Program-made: the position numbers and the translations under genes
Shown: positions 8,216 through 16,073 of the stretch, one piece after another
Layout of the letters: the number at the start of each line of letters is the position of its first letter
Position numbering within the stretch: the first letter of the stretch is position 1
The notes under the pieces: generated by a model
What the model saw: only the letters and a program-made list of their open reading frames with translations
Database searches by the model: none
What the model was told of the DNA's origin: nothing
From: Solirubrobacterales bacterium
Lineage (GTDB): Bacteria; Actinomycetota; Thermoleophilia; Solirubrobacterales; Solirubrobacteraceae
NCBI GenBank assembly: GCA_026392255.1
Contig: JAPLCJ010000047.1
Coordinates: forward strand, 62,001-126,000
Reading direction: 5' to 3'
Length of the DNA: 64,000 nt

Positions 8216-9898
8216 ATGCTCAGCCGAGACCAAGCACTTAAAGCCCTCACGAGCCAGTCCTTCGACGTCCTAGTCGTTGGCGGCGGAATCACAGGGGCAG
8301 GAGTTGCCCTTGATGCGGCTTCGCGTGGATACAGCGTTGCCCTAGTTGAGCGGAACGATTATGCGTCCGGAACGTCAAGCCGTTCTAGCAAGCTAGTCCA
8401 CGGTGGACTGCGGTATCTCCAGAGCTTTGACCTTGGGCTTGTTCGCGAAGCACTGTTGGAGCGGCAGGTCAATGTCCACATGGCACCGCACCTGGTCAAG
8501 CCTCTGAAGATGGTTGTCCCGGCCTTTGAGGGGGAACACCCTGACCGGCTTGTGGGGGTTGCTCTGAACATGTATGACGGCTTGGCCCTGCCGACTCTGC
8601 GCAGTGCCCGTAAGCGCAAAGATGCTGCGGATGTGGAGTCGGACCCAGCTGATTGGAGCCCTGACCGCCATCGGGAGATAACGGGAGAAGAGGTAGTCAA
8701 CCTGCTGCCTGCGCTCAAAGACAGAAATCCAACCGGCGGCTACCTGTTCTATGACTGCCAAACGGACGATGTTCGGCTTGTCCTGACTGCTTTGGAGGAG
8801 GCATGCCGCTGGGGGGCCGTGGTAGCTAACCGCGTCAATGTCACTGGGCTCGTTGAGTCCGGTGGTCGAGCCACAGGTGTCACTGCTGAGATAGCCGGTG
8901 GGGGAGAAGTGAAGATCAAGGCCGCGCATGTCGTCAATGCCACTGGTGTCTGGGCTGATCGGCTGCGTCCTGGTGAGCTCCGCGACGAGGCAGAGGTGCC
9001 ACACATCCGGCCAAGCCGGGGTACTCACATCCTGATTGACAGAGAGCTTCTACCGCTCAACTCTGGAGTAATCGTGCCCGCTGGCGAAGGGCGCTCCATC
9101 TTCGCCCTGCCGTGGCTCGGTCGCTCGCTTATCGGGACGACCGATAACGACTACGAGTCAGAGTCCCTTGAGAATGTTCCGCCATCAGATACTGATGTGG
9201 ACTATCTGCTCAACGCAGTCAATGAGTTCTTCAAAACTGATCTTGGGCCTGGTGATGTGGCCGGCGCCTTCGCCGGCGTGCGGCCTCTGATCGCTCCTGC
9301 TGAGGGTAAGAAGTCAGTCGACATCTCACGCAAGGCTGAGCTCTACGAAACCTCCTCCGGAATGATCACAATCACCGGCGGGAAGCTGACGACCTGGCGA
9401 GCAATGGCGGAGATGACTGTCGACAGGATCGTTGCCCGCGAGGGTGCCGACGCCCCGTGCCGAACGCGTGAGACTACGCTCGGCCGGCCTATAAATCCAG
9501 AGGACCTGCCACGCGTCGAGGGTGTTCCCGATGCCTCTTATGCTGCTCTTGCTGGACGTTATGGCAAGGCCGCGGAAGGTGTCCTTGCGGTCGCGGCAGA
9601 GCGCGGAGAACTGGCGCAGCCGGTGGTTGCTGGGCTTGATGACATCCTTGCCGAGGTTGTATGGGCTGTTCGCGAGCAGCAGGCGGCGACAGTTGGCGAT
9701 GTCCTGCTCCGACGCACGAGATTGGCATTGCTGGCAGGACGGGAGGCAGCTGACATTGACTCCGGAGTTGCCGCACGTGTCGCAGAGGCACTTGGTAACG
9801 AGCTTGGCTGGGATGAAGACCGCAAGGCGCTTGAGGTCGCGGCGTTCATCGCCGAGGCTGAGGCTGAGGGTGTATCGGTCCCAGCCGTTCCAGCATGA
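8216..9898 (+). CDS. glpD: Glycerol-3-phosphate dehydrogenase, FAD-dependent
   Basis: This 560-residue protein oxidises sn-glycerol 3-phosphate to dihydroxyacetone phosphate and passes electrons to the quinone pool. The N-terminus has the FAD dinucleotide motif VVGGGITGAGVALDA and the family signature SRSSKLVHGGLRYL (about residues 50-66). IGTTDNDY and TITGGKLTTWRAMAE occur later, followed by the C-terminal helical domain of aerobic GlpD. The stop overlaps the folP start (ATGA), an unusual pairing that suggests compaction rather than shared pathway. No glpF or glpK neighbour is seen. Confidence 0.93.
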   Translation: MLSRDQALKALTSQSFDVLVVGGGITGAGVALDAASRGYSVALVERNDYASGTSSRSSKLVHGGLRYLQSFDLGLVREALLERQVNVHMAPHLVKPLKMVVPAFEGEHPDRLVGVALNMYDGLALPTLRSARKRKDAADVESDPADWSPDRHREITGEEVVNLLPALKDRNPTGGYLFYDCQTDDVRLVLTALEEACRWGAVVANRVNVTGLVESGGRATGVTAEIAGGGEVKIKAAHVVNATGVWADRLRPGELRDEAEVPHIRPSRGTHILIDRELLPLNSGVIVPAGEGRSIFALPWLGRSLIGTTDNDYESESLENVPPSDTDVDYLLNAVNEFFKTDLGPGDVAGAFAGVRPLIAPAEGKKSVDISRKAELYETSSGMITITGGKLTTWRAMAEMTVDRIVAREGADAPCRTRETTLGRPINPEDLPRVEGVPDASYAALAGRYGKAAEGVLAVAAERGELAQPVVAGLDDILAEVVWAVREQQAATVGDVLLRRTRLALLAGREAADIDSGVAARVAEALGNELGWDEDRKALEVAAFIAEAEAEGVSVPAVPA

Positions 9899-10794
9899 CC
9901 CGGTTCGAAATTCCGGCCTGCGGCCGCACGCTGGTCATCGAGGACCGCCCGTGGCTGATGGGGGTTGTTAACGCAACTCCAGACTCTTTCTCCGATGTTG
10001 GCGGCGCGAAGACGGTAGATGACCGTGTTGAGCTCGCGGCCCGGCTGCTTGCTGACGGTGCGGACATCATCGACATTGGCGGTGAATCCGGGATAACAAA
10101 CAAACCCGCCGTCGATGCTCAGGATGAAGTGGACAGAGTCGTTCCAGTTATTGAGCGGGTGGCCGGCGAATTGGGAGCCATCGTCTCAGTGGATACATAC
10201 AAGCCCTTGGTAGCAAAGGCAGCTATCGCTGCTGGTGCGGTCATCATCAACGACGTCAGCGGCCTGCGGGACCCAGAGTTGGCCGATGTGTGCGCTGAAA
10301 CCGGTGCTGCGCTCGTGATCATGCATACGCGGGCCAAGCCCAAGGAGAAGCTTCTCGATCGCAGCATGGACGGGCGGATGCTCGACGATGTTGTTGTGTT
10401 CCTTCAGGAGAGGATTGCTTTTGCGGTGTCGAGAGGGGTTTCTGTGGACTCGATCATCACCGATCCTGGGCCCGACTTCGGTAAGACACCGGCGCAAACA
10501 TTTGAGGTCTTAAGAGGGCTTGGGAGGGTGGAGGAACTCGGTAGGCCAGTCCTTCTAGCGCTCAGCCGTAAGGACTTCATCGGTGCTGCCACAGGCCGCC
10601 CACCAAGGGAGCGCGATGCGGGCACATTGGCTGCGCTTGGGTGGGGTGCCCGCCGTGGAAATCACATTTTCCGTGTCCACGATGTTGCCGCGTGTCGGGA
10701 CTTCCTCACTGTCCAGAGATTGCTTGACGGTGGGGAGGAGCTCCCATTGGAAGCAGTGCTGGCTGAGGACCTTCGCCGCGAAGAGCAGCCCTGA
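9895..10794 (+). CDS. folP: Dihydropteroate synthase-like protein, variant loop 2
   Basis: This 299-residue TIM-barrel protein joins p-aminobenzoate and a pterin diphosphate in folate synthesis if active. Conserved pieces are VVNATPDSFSD (about 24-34), SVDTYK, INDVSG, MHTR, LSRKDFIG and the C-terminal RVHDV. However, the usual substrate loop GGESTRPG is GGESGITNKP (about 62-71), so the Thr-Arg-Pro-Gly is missing. The DPGxGFGK..N region reads DPGPDFGKTPAQT without the usual Asn. It may be a lineage-typical variant or a paralogue with another role. It overlaps glpD by 4 nt and is followed by the rho leader. Confidence 0.8.
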   Translation: MTRFEIPACGRTLVIEDRPWLMGVVNATPDSFSDVGGAKTVDDRVELAARLLADGADIIDIGGESGITNKPAVDAQDEVDRVVPVIERVAGELGAIVSVDTYKPLVAKAAIAAGAVIINDVSGLRDPELADVCAETGAALVIMHTRAKPKEKLLDRSMDGRMLDDVVVFLQERIAFAVSRGVSVDSIITDPGPDFGKTPAQTFEVLRGLGRVEELGRPVLLALSRKDFIGAATGRPPRERDAGTLAALGWGARRGNHIFRVHDVAACRDFLTVQRLLDGGEELPLEAVLAEDLRREEQP

Positions 10795-10820
10795 GACCGA
10801 CGCTAGGCCCTCAGGGGCGC

Positions 10821-10826
10821 TAGGCT
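10821..10826 (+). promoter_or_regulatory. Candidate -10 box for the rho leader
   Basis: TAGGCT sits 13 nt before the small ATG-initiated leader ORF and would give a 5' leader of about 70 nt for rho. No clear -35 box is visible. Confidence 0.3.
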
Positions 10827-10839
10827 CGAAGACGCAACC

Positions 10840-10899
10840 ATGAGTCGCCGGTCACTGTGTTCAACGTGGCCGGACGCCCACCGATCACACAAGGAGTAA
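10840..10899 (+). CDS. Possible 19-codon leader ORF upstream of rho
   Basis: An ATG at 10840 opens a 19-codon frame that ends at TAA 10897-10899. Its last codons (AAG GAG TAA) form the Shine-Dalgarno sequence of rho, whose ATG is 6 nt after the stop. The peptide is rich in Ser, Arg and His. Terminating ribosomes would sit on the rho ribosome-binding site, so translation of the leader could control rho. Leader peptides and autoregulatory leaders of rho are known in enterobacteria; this specific ORF is inferred from layout only. Confidence 0.35.
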   Translation: MSRRSLCSTWPDAHRSHKE

Positions 10900-10905
10900 C
10901 AACAC

Positions 10906-12120
10906 ATGTCAGTTCTTTCCCGCGAGGCCCTCGAGGCCAGCCCACTTGCAGACCTGCATCAGATCGCATCAGGCTTCGGAATCGACGGTTACCGTCGCCT
11001 CCGTAAGGCCGATTTGATCGACCGCATGATCGAATCTCAAGGCGGAGACCCTTCCGAGGGTAAGTCCGCTGAGCCAGAGTCAACACCGGCACCGCGTGAG
11101 CGGCGTCCACGCTCCCGTGAGCAGCGCGACTCGCGTGAATCACGTGAGCCACGTGACCGGTCTGAGTCCAGGGATAGGTCCGATTCTCGCCGCGATGACC
11201 GCGGCCCGAGGCAAGCAGAGTCAGCCGAGCCAGTTGAAGGAACCCTTAGCGTTCACGGTTCAGGGTCAGGCTTCCTTAAGCCAAAGGGTGGAGGGGCAGA
11301 GGTCTATGTCTCAGCTGCTCAGATCCGTAGGCTTGAACTGAGCGACGGAGACACCATCGGCGGTCCTGTAAGGGCACCGAGGCGTTCCGAGCGGCACCCA
11401 TCGCTGGTGCGCATCGAGACCATCAATGGCTCAAGCGCTGACGATGTGGCCCCAGCGGCACCAACACGTTCGACAAAGCCAGCCCCGATCTCCCTTCCAA
11501 CCGAGCGCATCGCTCTCGGTGGCGACGCGACACTGGCTGAGATAGACAAGGTTGCTCCAATTGGTAAGGGCTCTCGCGTTGTATTCCATGGCGGCCCACA
11601 CTCAGGCAAGAGCACGGCTCTGAGGGCACTTGCAGCGACTCTGAGGGCATCCGACGGGCTTGAGGTCTTCACGGTCCTGAGTGGTGTCCGGCAGGAGGAA
11701 GAGGGCGAATGGGCTCCAGTTGAGCCACTTGCCGTTGAAACCCTCGACAGCTCCCCTGATTCCCGCGCACGGGCCGTTGAGCGTGCGCTAGACAAGGCCA
11801 AGCGTTCTACCTCGCGGGGTGGCGCTGCCGTGGTGCTTGTTGATTCCGTGGATGATCTCCCCGGCGCAGCCGTACGCAAGGCGCTTGCCTCGGCTGGGAT
11901 GAAGCCCAAGGGTGGCTCTCTGACCGTCGTTGTTGTAGCCAGCAGCCCAATTGGTGGCGAGACCACTGTTGTCGCGTTTGATCAGGCCAAGGCCGCAGCG
12001 GCGAAGTTCCCAGCGGTTGACGTCAACCTGAGCTCAACGATCAGGCCGGACCTGTTGCTTGACGGTCGCGGACTGAAGAGCTACCAGAAGGCCCACGCGG
12101 ACGCGCTCAAAAAGCGCTGA
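10906..12120 (+). CDS. rho: Rho-family transcription terminator homologue, reduced ATPase domain
   Basis: The 404-residue protein starts with a Rho N-terminal helical domain (LSREALEASPLADLHQIAS..., residues 4-43). A mixed-charge Arg/Asp/Ser/Glu stretch follows (about 60-106), then the primary RNA-binding OB fold (GTLSVHGSGSGFLKP to about 180) and a RecA-like domain with P-loop GGPHSGKST (229-237) and VVLVDSVDD as Walker B. The usual Rho block between GGSLT and FPA(I/V)D, holding GSRMDEVI..EFKGTGN and the arginine finger region, is collapsed to about 25 residues (SSPIGGETTVVAFDQAKAAAAK). The C-terminus is also shortened. It probably binds RNA; helicase activity is doubtful. The AAGGAG site lies 9 nt before ATG. 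Confidence 0.8.
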   Translation: MSVLSREALEASPLADLHQIASGFGIDGYRRLRKADLIDRMIESQGGDPSEGKSAEPESTPAPRERRPRSREQRDSRESREPRDRSESRDRSDSRRDDRGPRQAESAEPVEGTLSVHGSGSGFLKPKGGGAEVYVSAAQIRRLELSDGDTIGGPVRAPRRSERHPSLVRIETINGSSADDVAPAAPTRSTKPAPISLPTERIALGGDATLAEIDKVAPIGKGSRVVFHGGPHSGKSTALRALAATLRASDGLEVFTVLSGVRQEEEGEWAPVEPLAVETLDSSPDSRARAVERALDKAKRSTSRGGAAVVLVDSVDDLPGAAVRKALASAGMKPKGGSLTVVVVASSPIGGETTVVAFDQAKAAAAKFPAVDVNLSSTIRPDLLLDGRGLKSYQKAHADALKKR

Positions 12121-12156
12121 AGTTCGGCTGGTTGAAGTGCTGCTGAGGGCGTTAAA

Positions 12157-12175
12157 AAAGCGCCCTTGGCGCTTT
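12157..12175 (-). terminator. Intrinsic terminator between convergent rho and the orphan gene
   Basis: An 8-bp perfect stem, AAAGCGCC/GGCGCTTT with a 3-nt loop, lies between the convergent genes. Read on the minus strand it is followed directly by a T-run, so it is a canonical terminator for the gene at 12201-12671. On the plus strand the hairpin is preceded by an A-run and followed by only three Ts, so it is weaker for rho. Confidence 0.8.
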
Positions 12176-12200
12176 CTACAAGTTGCTGCTTAGCTAGTCC

Positions 12201-12671
12201 CTAGTGGTGCTCTTTGGGGATGTAGACCACGCGGCCCCATGACGGTTCGCTCTGGAGTTGTATTGGCTCTCCGCCGCGGGTTGGCTGGATGTAGCGGAAG
12301 CCTCCGAGGTCAGAGTCCCAGCGGATGTCCAGTTCGCCTTCCTTGACTCTCTGATCTAGCCAGGCGCCTCTGAACACAAGCCGCCTGAGCCAATGGACGA
12401 GTGATCGCTCTGAAGGGCCTGTGAGCTGATGCCAGCACTCGTTTACGTGCTCTCCTAAGGCAGATGCGGATTGGGAAACCTCGCCGTTGACGACAAGGTT
12501 GACTAGGTCTTCGCGCTCCTCTGCGCCCAGCCCTGTGCCCACGAACCCCAGCCGCACTGCGGCTTGTTCGCATCTTTCCTCGAAGTCCCGCTCGTTGAAG
12601 GTGAACCGGAGTTCCCCATACTCGAGCACGAACTCGTCACCGGAGTCGTAGTCGCCTCTTATTTCGTTCAT
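12201..12671 (-). CDS. Hypothetical protein, acidic, 156 residues
   Basis: I do not recognise this protein. It is soluble, acidic, without signal peptide or membrane segment. It has a beta-like N-terminus (EFVLEYGELRFTF), a helical middle and a C-terminus rich in aromatic residues ending WGRVVYIPKEHH. It has its own terminator and diverges from the response regulator gene. The ATG at 12671 has no obvious Shine-Dalgarno; on its strand TAGCTA lies 8 nt upstream and could be a -10 box. A gene call rests on length, isolation by regulatory signals and balanced amino-acid content. Confidence 0.6.
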   Translation of the reverse strand: MNEIRGDYDSGDEFVLEYGELRFTFNERDFEERCEQAAVRLGFVGTGLGAEEREDLVNLVVNGEVSQSASALGEHVNECWHQLTGPSERSLVHWLRRLVFRGAWLDQRVKEGELDIRWDSDLGGFRYIQPTRGGEPIQLQSEPSWGRVVYIPKEHH

Positions 12672-12873
12672 TGGATCGATAGCTACCGGCGAAAGAAGAC
12701 ATCTGTTTCCCGACGGCGGCAGCGTCGTGATCCTATGCGGGACTCCTTCTTGTGCCCCTCAGATGCACAGCCCATTGCACCTGTGTGAGCCACGAGATCA
12801 CAGGCCGATTCTGAGCGCTCGCGACTTGGATTCGGGTGGGGCGAAGATTGGAAGTCGCCGCCCTAGGGCTTGC
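12672..12873. other. Divergent intergenic region
   Basis: These 202 bp separate the minus-strand orphan gene from the response regulator and must hold both promoters. The palindrome CCCTAGGG at 12861-12868 lies just before the regulator ATG and may be part of a -10 or an operator. I see no further gene here. Confidence 0.4.
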
Positions 12874-13596
12874 ATGAACGAACAAGAGAAGTTCACAATT
12901 CTGGTGGCCGAGGACGATGACGCGACGAGGACGTTTCTTGCTGACAATCTAACGGCCGATGGTTACGAGCTGTTGGTAGCTGACTGTGCCCGTCACGCAC
13001 TGCGGCTGATGGAAACCAAGTTCCCGGATTTGCTTGTCTTGGACCTTGGTTTGCCCGATCAGGATGGGTTAGACGTCGTGCGGTCAGTCAGAGCAAGCGA
13101 CGGCATTGCGAGCAGGCTTGACCCCTCTATTCCCATGATTGTTGTGACGGGCCGGTCGGGTGAGTTGGATCGCTTGCGAGGATTTGACCAGGGAGTCGAT
13201 GACTATCTCGTTAAGCCGTTCTCCTATCCCGAACTGAGAGCTAGGGTTGCTGCGTTACTGAGGCGCTCTAATCACAGACGCAGCGAAGGCAGAATTCGCG
13301 TTGGGCCGCTTGAAATCGATCCTCCATCCCGGGACGTGACGTTGCGGGGACGGAAGATGGCGCTGTCGCAGAAGGAGTACGCACTCCTGCGGGCGCTCTC
13401 AACGGAACCGACGAGAGTTTTCACCAAGGAGGAGCTTCTTCGTGATGTCTGGGGCTTTAGGTCACTGGGCTCAACCAGAACGCTGGACTCGCATGCCTGC
13501 CGACTGCGGCAGAAGCTCTCGGTTGAGGGGGATCACCTGGTCGTCAACGTTTGGGGCGTGGGTTACCGACTGGTGGACGGGCCGGTTACGGCGTGA
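12874..13596 (+). CDS. OmpR/PhoB-family response regulator
   Basis: Residues 1-125 form a receiver domain with acidic pair EDDD, phospho-acceptor Asp57 (LVLDLGLPD) and Lys114 (LVKPF). Residues ~145-240 form a winged-helix DNA-binding domain (LSQKEYALLRALS ... VWGVGYRLV). The ATG at 12874 was chosen because the receiver fold begins immediately after it; an upstream in-frame ATG would add 49 residues of non-coding character. The stop overlaps the GTG start of the histidine kinase. Because the next four genes are pilus-assembly genes in overlapping frames, this regulator probably controls that system. Confidence 0.9.
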   Translation: MNEQEKFTILVAEDDDATRTFLADNLTADGYELLVADCARHALRLMETKFPDLLVLDLGLPDQDGLDVVRSVRASDGIASRLDPSIPMIVVTGRSGELDRLRGFDQGVDDYLVKPFSYPELRARVAALLRRSNHRRSEGRIRVGPLEIDPPSRDVTLRGRKMALSQKEYALLRALSTEPTRVFTKEELLRDVWGFRSLGSTRTLDSHACRLRQKLSVEGDHLVVNVWGVGYRLVDGPVTA

Positions 13597-14273
13597 CTGG
13601 TTTGAGCTGGCTGCTTATCGGTGTCGGAATGTCCGGGTTTGCAGTAATCAACAGTGTCTTGCTTCACCGGCGGAGGCAGGTGTTGCTCGATGCAATCCAC
13701 GAGGCGAGGCGTCCTCTTGCGGCGGTCATGCTTGGCCTCGACTGCGTCGCGAGGGAGGCGGCCAGCCGGCGAGTGGACTTGCATTGCACGGCGCTCAGAG
13801 TGGAGATAGGGCGAGCTGCTGTGGCTCTGGACTCGATGGTGGGGAGACGACCTTGTCCAGCACTTGTCCCAGTAGACCTGTCGAATCTCGCTGAGCAGCT
13901 TGCCCGTGCGTGGACGCCCCTCGCGGCCCGCCGTGGTCGGCCAATCTCTCTGGGAGCAACTGTCTCGGGCGATTTAGCCGAGGCGCTGGGCGATCCGGCC
14001 GAGGTTGCTCAGGCCGCATCCAACCTTGTTGCCAATGCCGTAGAGCATGGGAGTGGCCCAGTGGAGATTGGCATTCAGAGGCACGCCGACAGGGTTGCTC
14101 TGGTGGTTACCAATCCGAGTCTGCGAGGGGAGCGACTCCAGCTGCCCAACCGAGGTCGCGGTCTGCGGATTGCTTCCCGGCTAGTTCGGCGCAGTGGGGG
14201 ACAGCTCAATATCAGGGCTGGGGCAGTCCATCAGGCGTCGCTCGAGCTGGTCTCAGCTAGCGATCAGCGGTGA
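13593..14273 (+). CDS. Small sensor histidine kinase
   Basis: This 226-residue kinase has one N-terminal hydrophobic segment (about 5-22). The dimerisation/H-box HEARRPLAAVMLGLD contains the likely phospho-His36. A HATPase domain follows with N-box NLVANAVEHG and G-box RGRGLRIASRLVRRSGGQL. The D-box Asp is replaced (VVTNPS), a change tolerated in some kinases. There is no extracytoplasmic sensor domain, so the signal must be sensed in the membrane or by a partner. GTG start 13593 overlaps the regulator stop; its own stop overlaps the cpaB-like start (GTGA). Partner of the preceding regulator. Confidence 0.82.
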   Translation: MTGLSWLLIGVGMSGFAVINSVLLHRRRQVLLDAIHEARRPLAAVMLGLDCVAREAASRRVDLHCTALRVEIGRAAVALDSMVGRRPCPALVPVDLSNLAEQLARAWTPLAARRGRPISLGATVSGDLAEALGDPAEVAQAASNLVANAVEHGSGPVEIGIQRHADRVALVVTNPSLRGERLQLPNRGRGLRIASRLVRRSGGQLNIRAGAVHQASLELVSASDQR

Positions 14274-14890
14274 AGCGCTATCGGCGTCAAATTGTCATTG
14301 GGCTTTTGAGCCTGGCGGTTGGTCTCTGGGCTGAGGGGCGCATGGCGGCGCGTGAGGCGGCCCTGCGGGCGCGGATCGGGCCTGTGACCACAGTGGCGAC
14401 GGTCAAGACCAAGGTTGAGGCCGGGACCACTCTGTCGTCGAGCAATGTAGCGCTGGTGGAGGTTCCGACCCGCTGGGCTGCTCCCGGCGTGGTTACCAGC
14501 GAGGATGCTCTTGCTGGCCTAGTGACCACCGTTGATATGCCAGCAGGCAGTCTGCTCGGGCCCGGTACAACCCGACCGGCCTCTGGTGGGGCACAGGCTC
14601 CTCTGGGCCTAGGTGAGCGAGTTGCGACAGTTGAGGCGGTTGCACCACTGTCTTTGTTGAAGCCGGGAGGACTCGTCGATGTCCTTGTGATGATGCCTGG
14701 CCGCCGACCGCGTTTTCTCGGGCGTCGCATGGAGCTGCTGGGCGTGCGCCGCGCGTTGGATCAGGGTGCGGCCGGTGGCCCCCGGGTGGTCGCAGATCTG
14801 CGGGCGTCCATCAGCTCATCGTTGGCTCTCGCCGGGGCTACCTCCGCTGGAGCAGAGCTCCGGCTCCTTCCACTCGAGCGGTCGGGGTGA
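14270..14890 (+). CDS. cpaB: CpaB/RcpC-like Flp pilus assembly protein (SAF domain)
   Basis: This 206-residue protein has a short N-terminal membrane helix (about 8-22) and a SAF domain (about 43-105: TKVEAGTTLSSSNV, GLVTTVDMPAGSLL), as in CpaB/RcpC proteins of Tad pilus systems. The C-terminal part (VEAVAPLSLLKPGGLVDVLV) fits the RcpC fold. It starts at GTG 14270 inside the kinase stop. CpaB-like proteins are thought to act outside the membrane during pilus assembly. Assignment rests on the SAF domain and the adjoining cpaF-tadB-tadC genes. Confidence 0.78.
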   Translation: MKRYRRQIVIGLLSLAVGLWAEGRMAAREAALRARIGPVTTVATVKTKVEAGTTLSSSNVALVEVPTRWAAPGVVTSEDALAGLVTTVDMPAGSLLGPGTTRPASGGAQAPLGLGERVATVEAVAPLSLLKPGGLVDVLVMMPGRRPRFLGRRMELLGVRRALDQGAAGGPRVVADLRASISSSLALAGATSAGAELRLLPLERSG

Positions 14891-14894
14891 GAAC

Positions 14895-16073
14895 GTGACG
14901 GACGATGTAGTCGCGTGGCTTAAATCCATCGCGCTTGATGAGACCAGCCACGGACAGTTGTTGAGTGTCGAGGAGATCATGGGCCAGGTCGTGTTGAGGG
15001 AGGCATCGGTACTGCCTGAGCAGGCGAGAGAGGCACTCACTGCGCGACTGATTGCGGAGGCCAGGGGACTAGGAGCGGTTGAGGCGCTGATGCGAGACCC
15101 AGCGGTAACCGAGGTGATGATCAACGGGCCTGCTGAGGTCTGGGTGGAGCGAGGGGGTGAGATAGAGCGGACAGATCTCAGCTTTGGCTCGAGGCAGGAC
15201 CTTCGTGAGGCCATTGACCGGATGTTGGCGGGCTCTGGAAGAAGAGCTGACGACTCAGCTCCAATCGCTGATGCCCGACTGCCGGACGGATCGCGACTTA
15301 ACGTTGTCCTTCCTCCGCTTGCTCCTAACGGCCCTCTGGTGACGATCCGGAGGTTTAGGCCCGACGGGATGTCGCTTGATGACCTCATTCAAGAGGGGAC
15401 GATCGAACCGGCGGTTGCGGCGATGCTTAGGGGCGCAGTAGAAAGCGGCCTCAACCTGATGATCAGCGGTGCCACGGGGTCTGGGAAGACGACTACTCTC
15501 GCTGCGCTCGCTAGGTGCATCCCCTCTTGGGAACGAGTAGTGACCATCGAAGACGCAGCTGAACTGCGGTTAGAGCATCCTCATGTTGTTGGTCTTGAGT
15601 CCAGACCTCCCGGCGTGACGTCAAGGGGGGAGGTGTCAATTAGAGACCTTGTCCGCAACGCCTTAAGGATGCGTCCGGATCGAATTATCTTGGGCGAGGT
15701 CAGGGGTGCTGAGGCGCTCGACCTGCTGGATGCTCTGGGCACGGGACACGGGGGTTCTCTCTCGACCATCCACGCTTCATCGCCTGCTGGCGCGGTTGAG
15801 CGACTCACAGGGCTTGTTCATCAGGCCGCATCGGGGCTTCCCCATACGGCCATCGAGACAAGGATTAGGAGTGCCCTCGACCTGTTCGTCCATCAGGATC
15901 GAGACCACGAGGGGATTAGGCGTGTTACCCGCGTGGCTGTTTTTAGGGATTCGGCTGGGTTGGCCACAGATGATGTCTACTTCGATCCGGGTCTTGGGCT
16001 CCCGTCAGAGTGGAGATCATGCGGGGAGCCAAGGGTGGCCGCGCGGTTGAGGATTCCCACTGGAGGTAGTTGA
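14895..16073 (+). CDS. cpaF: CpaF/TadA-type pilus assembly ATPase
   Basis: A 392-residue type II/IV secretion ATPase that powers Tad (type IVc) pilus assembly. It carries the family N-terminal region (ALMRDPAVTEVMINGPAEVWVERGG), Walker A GATGSGKT (192-199), Asp-box near TIEDAAEL, Walker B ILGEVRG and His-box TGHGGSLSTIHASS. The GTG at 14895 was chosen: it follows the cpaB stop by 4 nt with GGGGTGAG upstream, and the conserved protein begins there. The gene ends in a TGATG overlap with tadB. Confidence 0.92.
   Translation: MTDDVVAWLKSIALDETSHGQLLSVEEIMGQVVLREASVLPEQAREALTARLIAEARGLGAVEALMRDPAVTEVMINGPAEVWVERGGEIERTDLSFGSRQDLREAIDRMLAGSGRRADDSAPIADARLPDGSRLNVVLPPLAPNGPLVTIRRFRPDGMSLDDLIQEGTIEPAVAAMLRGAVESGLNLMISGATGSGKTTTLAALARCIPSWERVVTIEDAAELRLEHPHVVGLESRPPGVTSRGEVSIRDLVRNALRMRPDRIILGEVRGAEALDLLDALGTGHGGSLSTIHASSPAGAVERLTGLVHQAASGLPHTAIETRIRSALDLFVHQDRDHEGIRRVTRVAVFRDSAGLATDDVYFDPGLGLPSEWRSCGEPRVAARLRIPTGGS

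Noticed and set aside
12727-12873. N-terminal extension of the response regulator from an upstream ATG
   Set aside because: The 49 extra residues precede the receiver fold, have no family match and lie in the promoter region.
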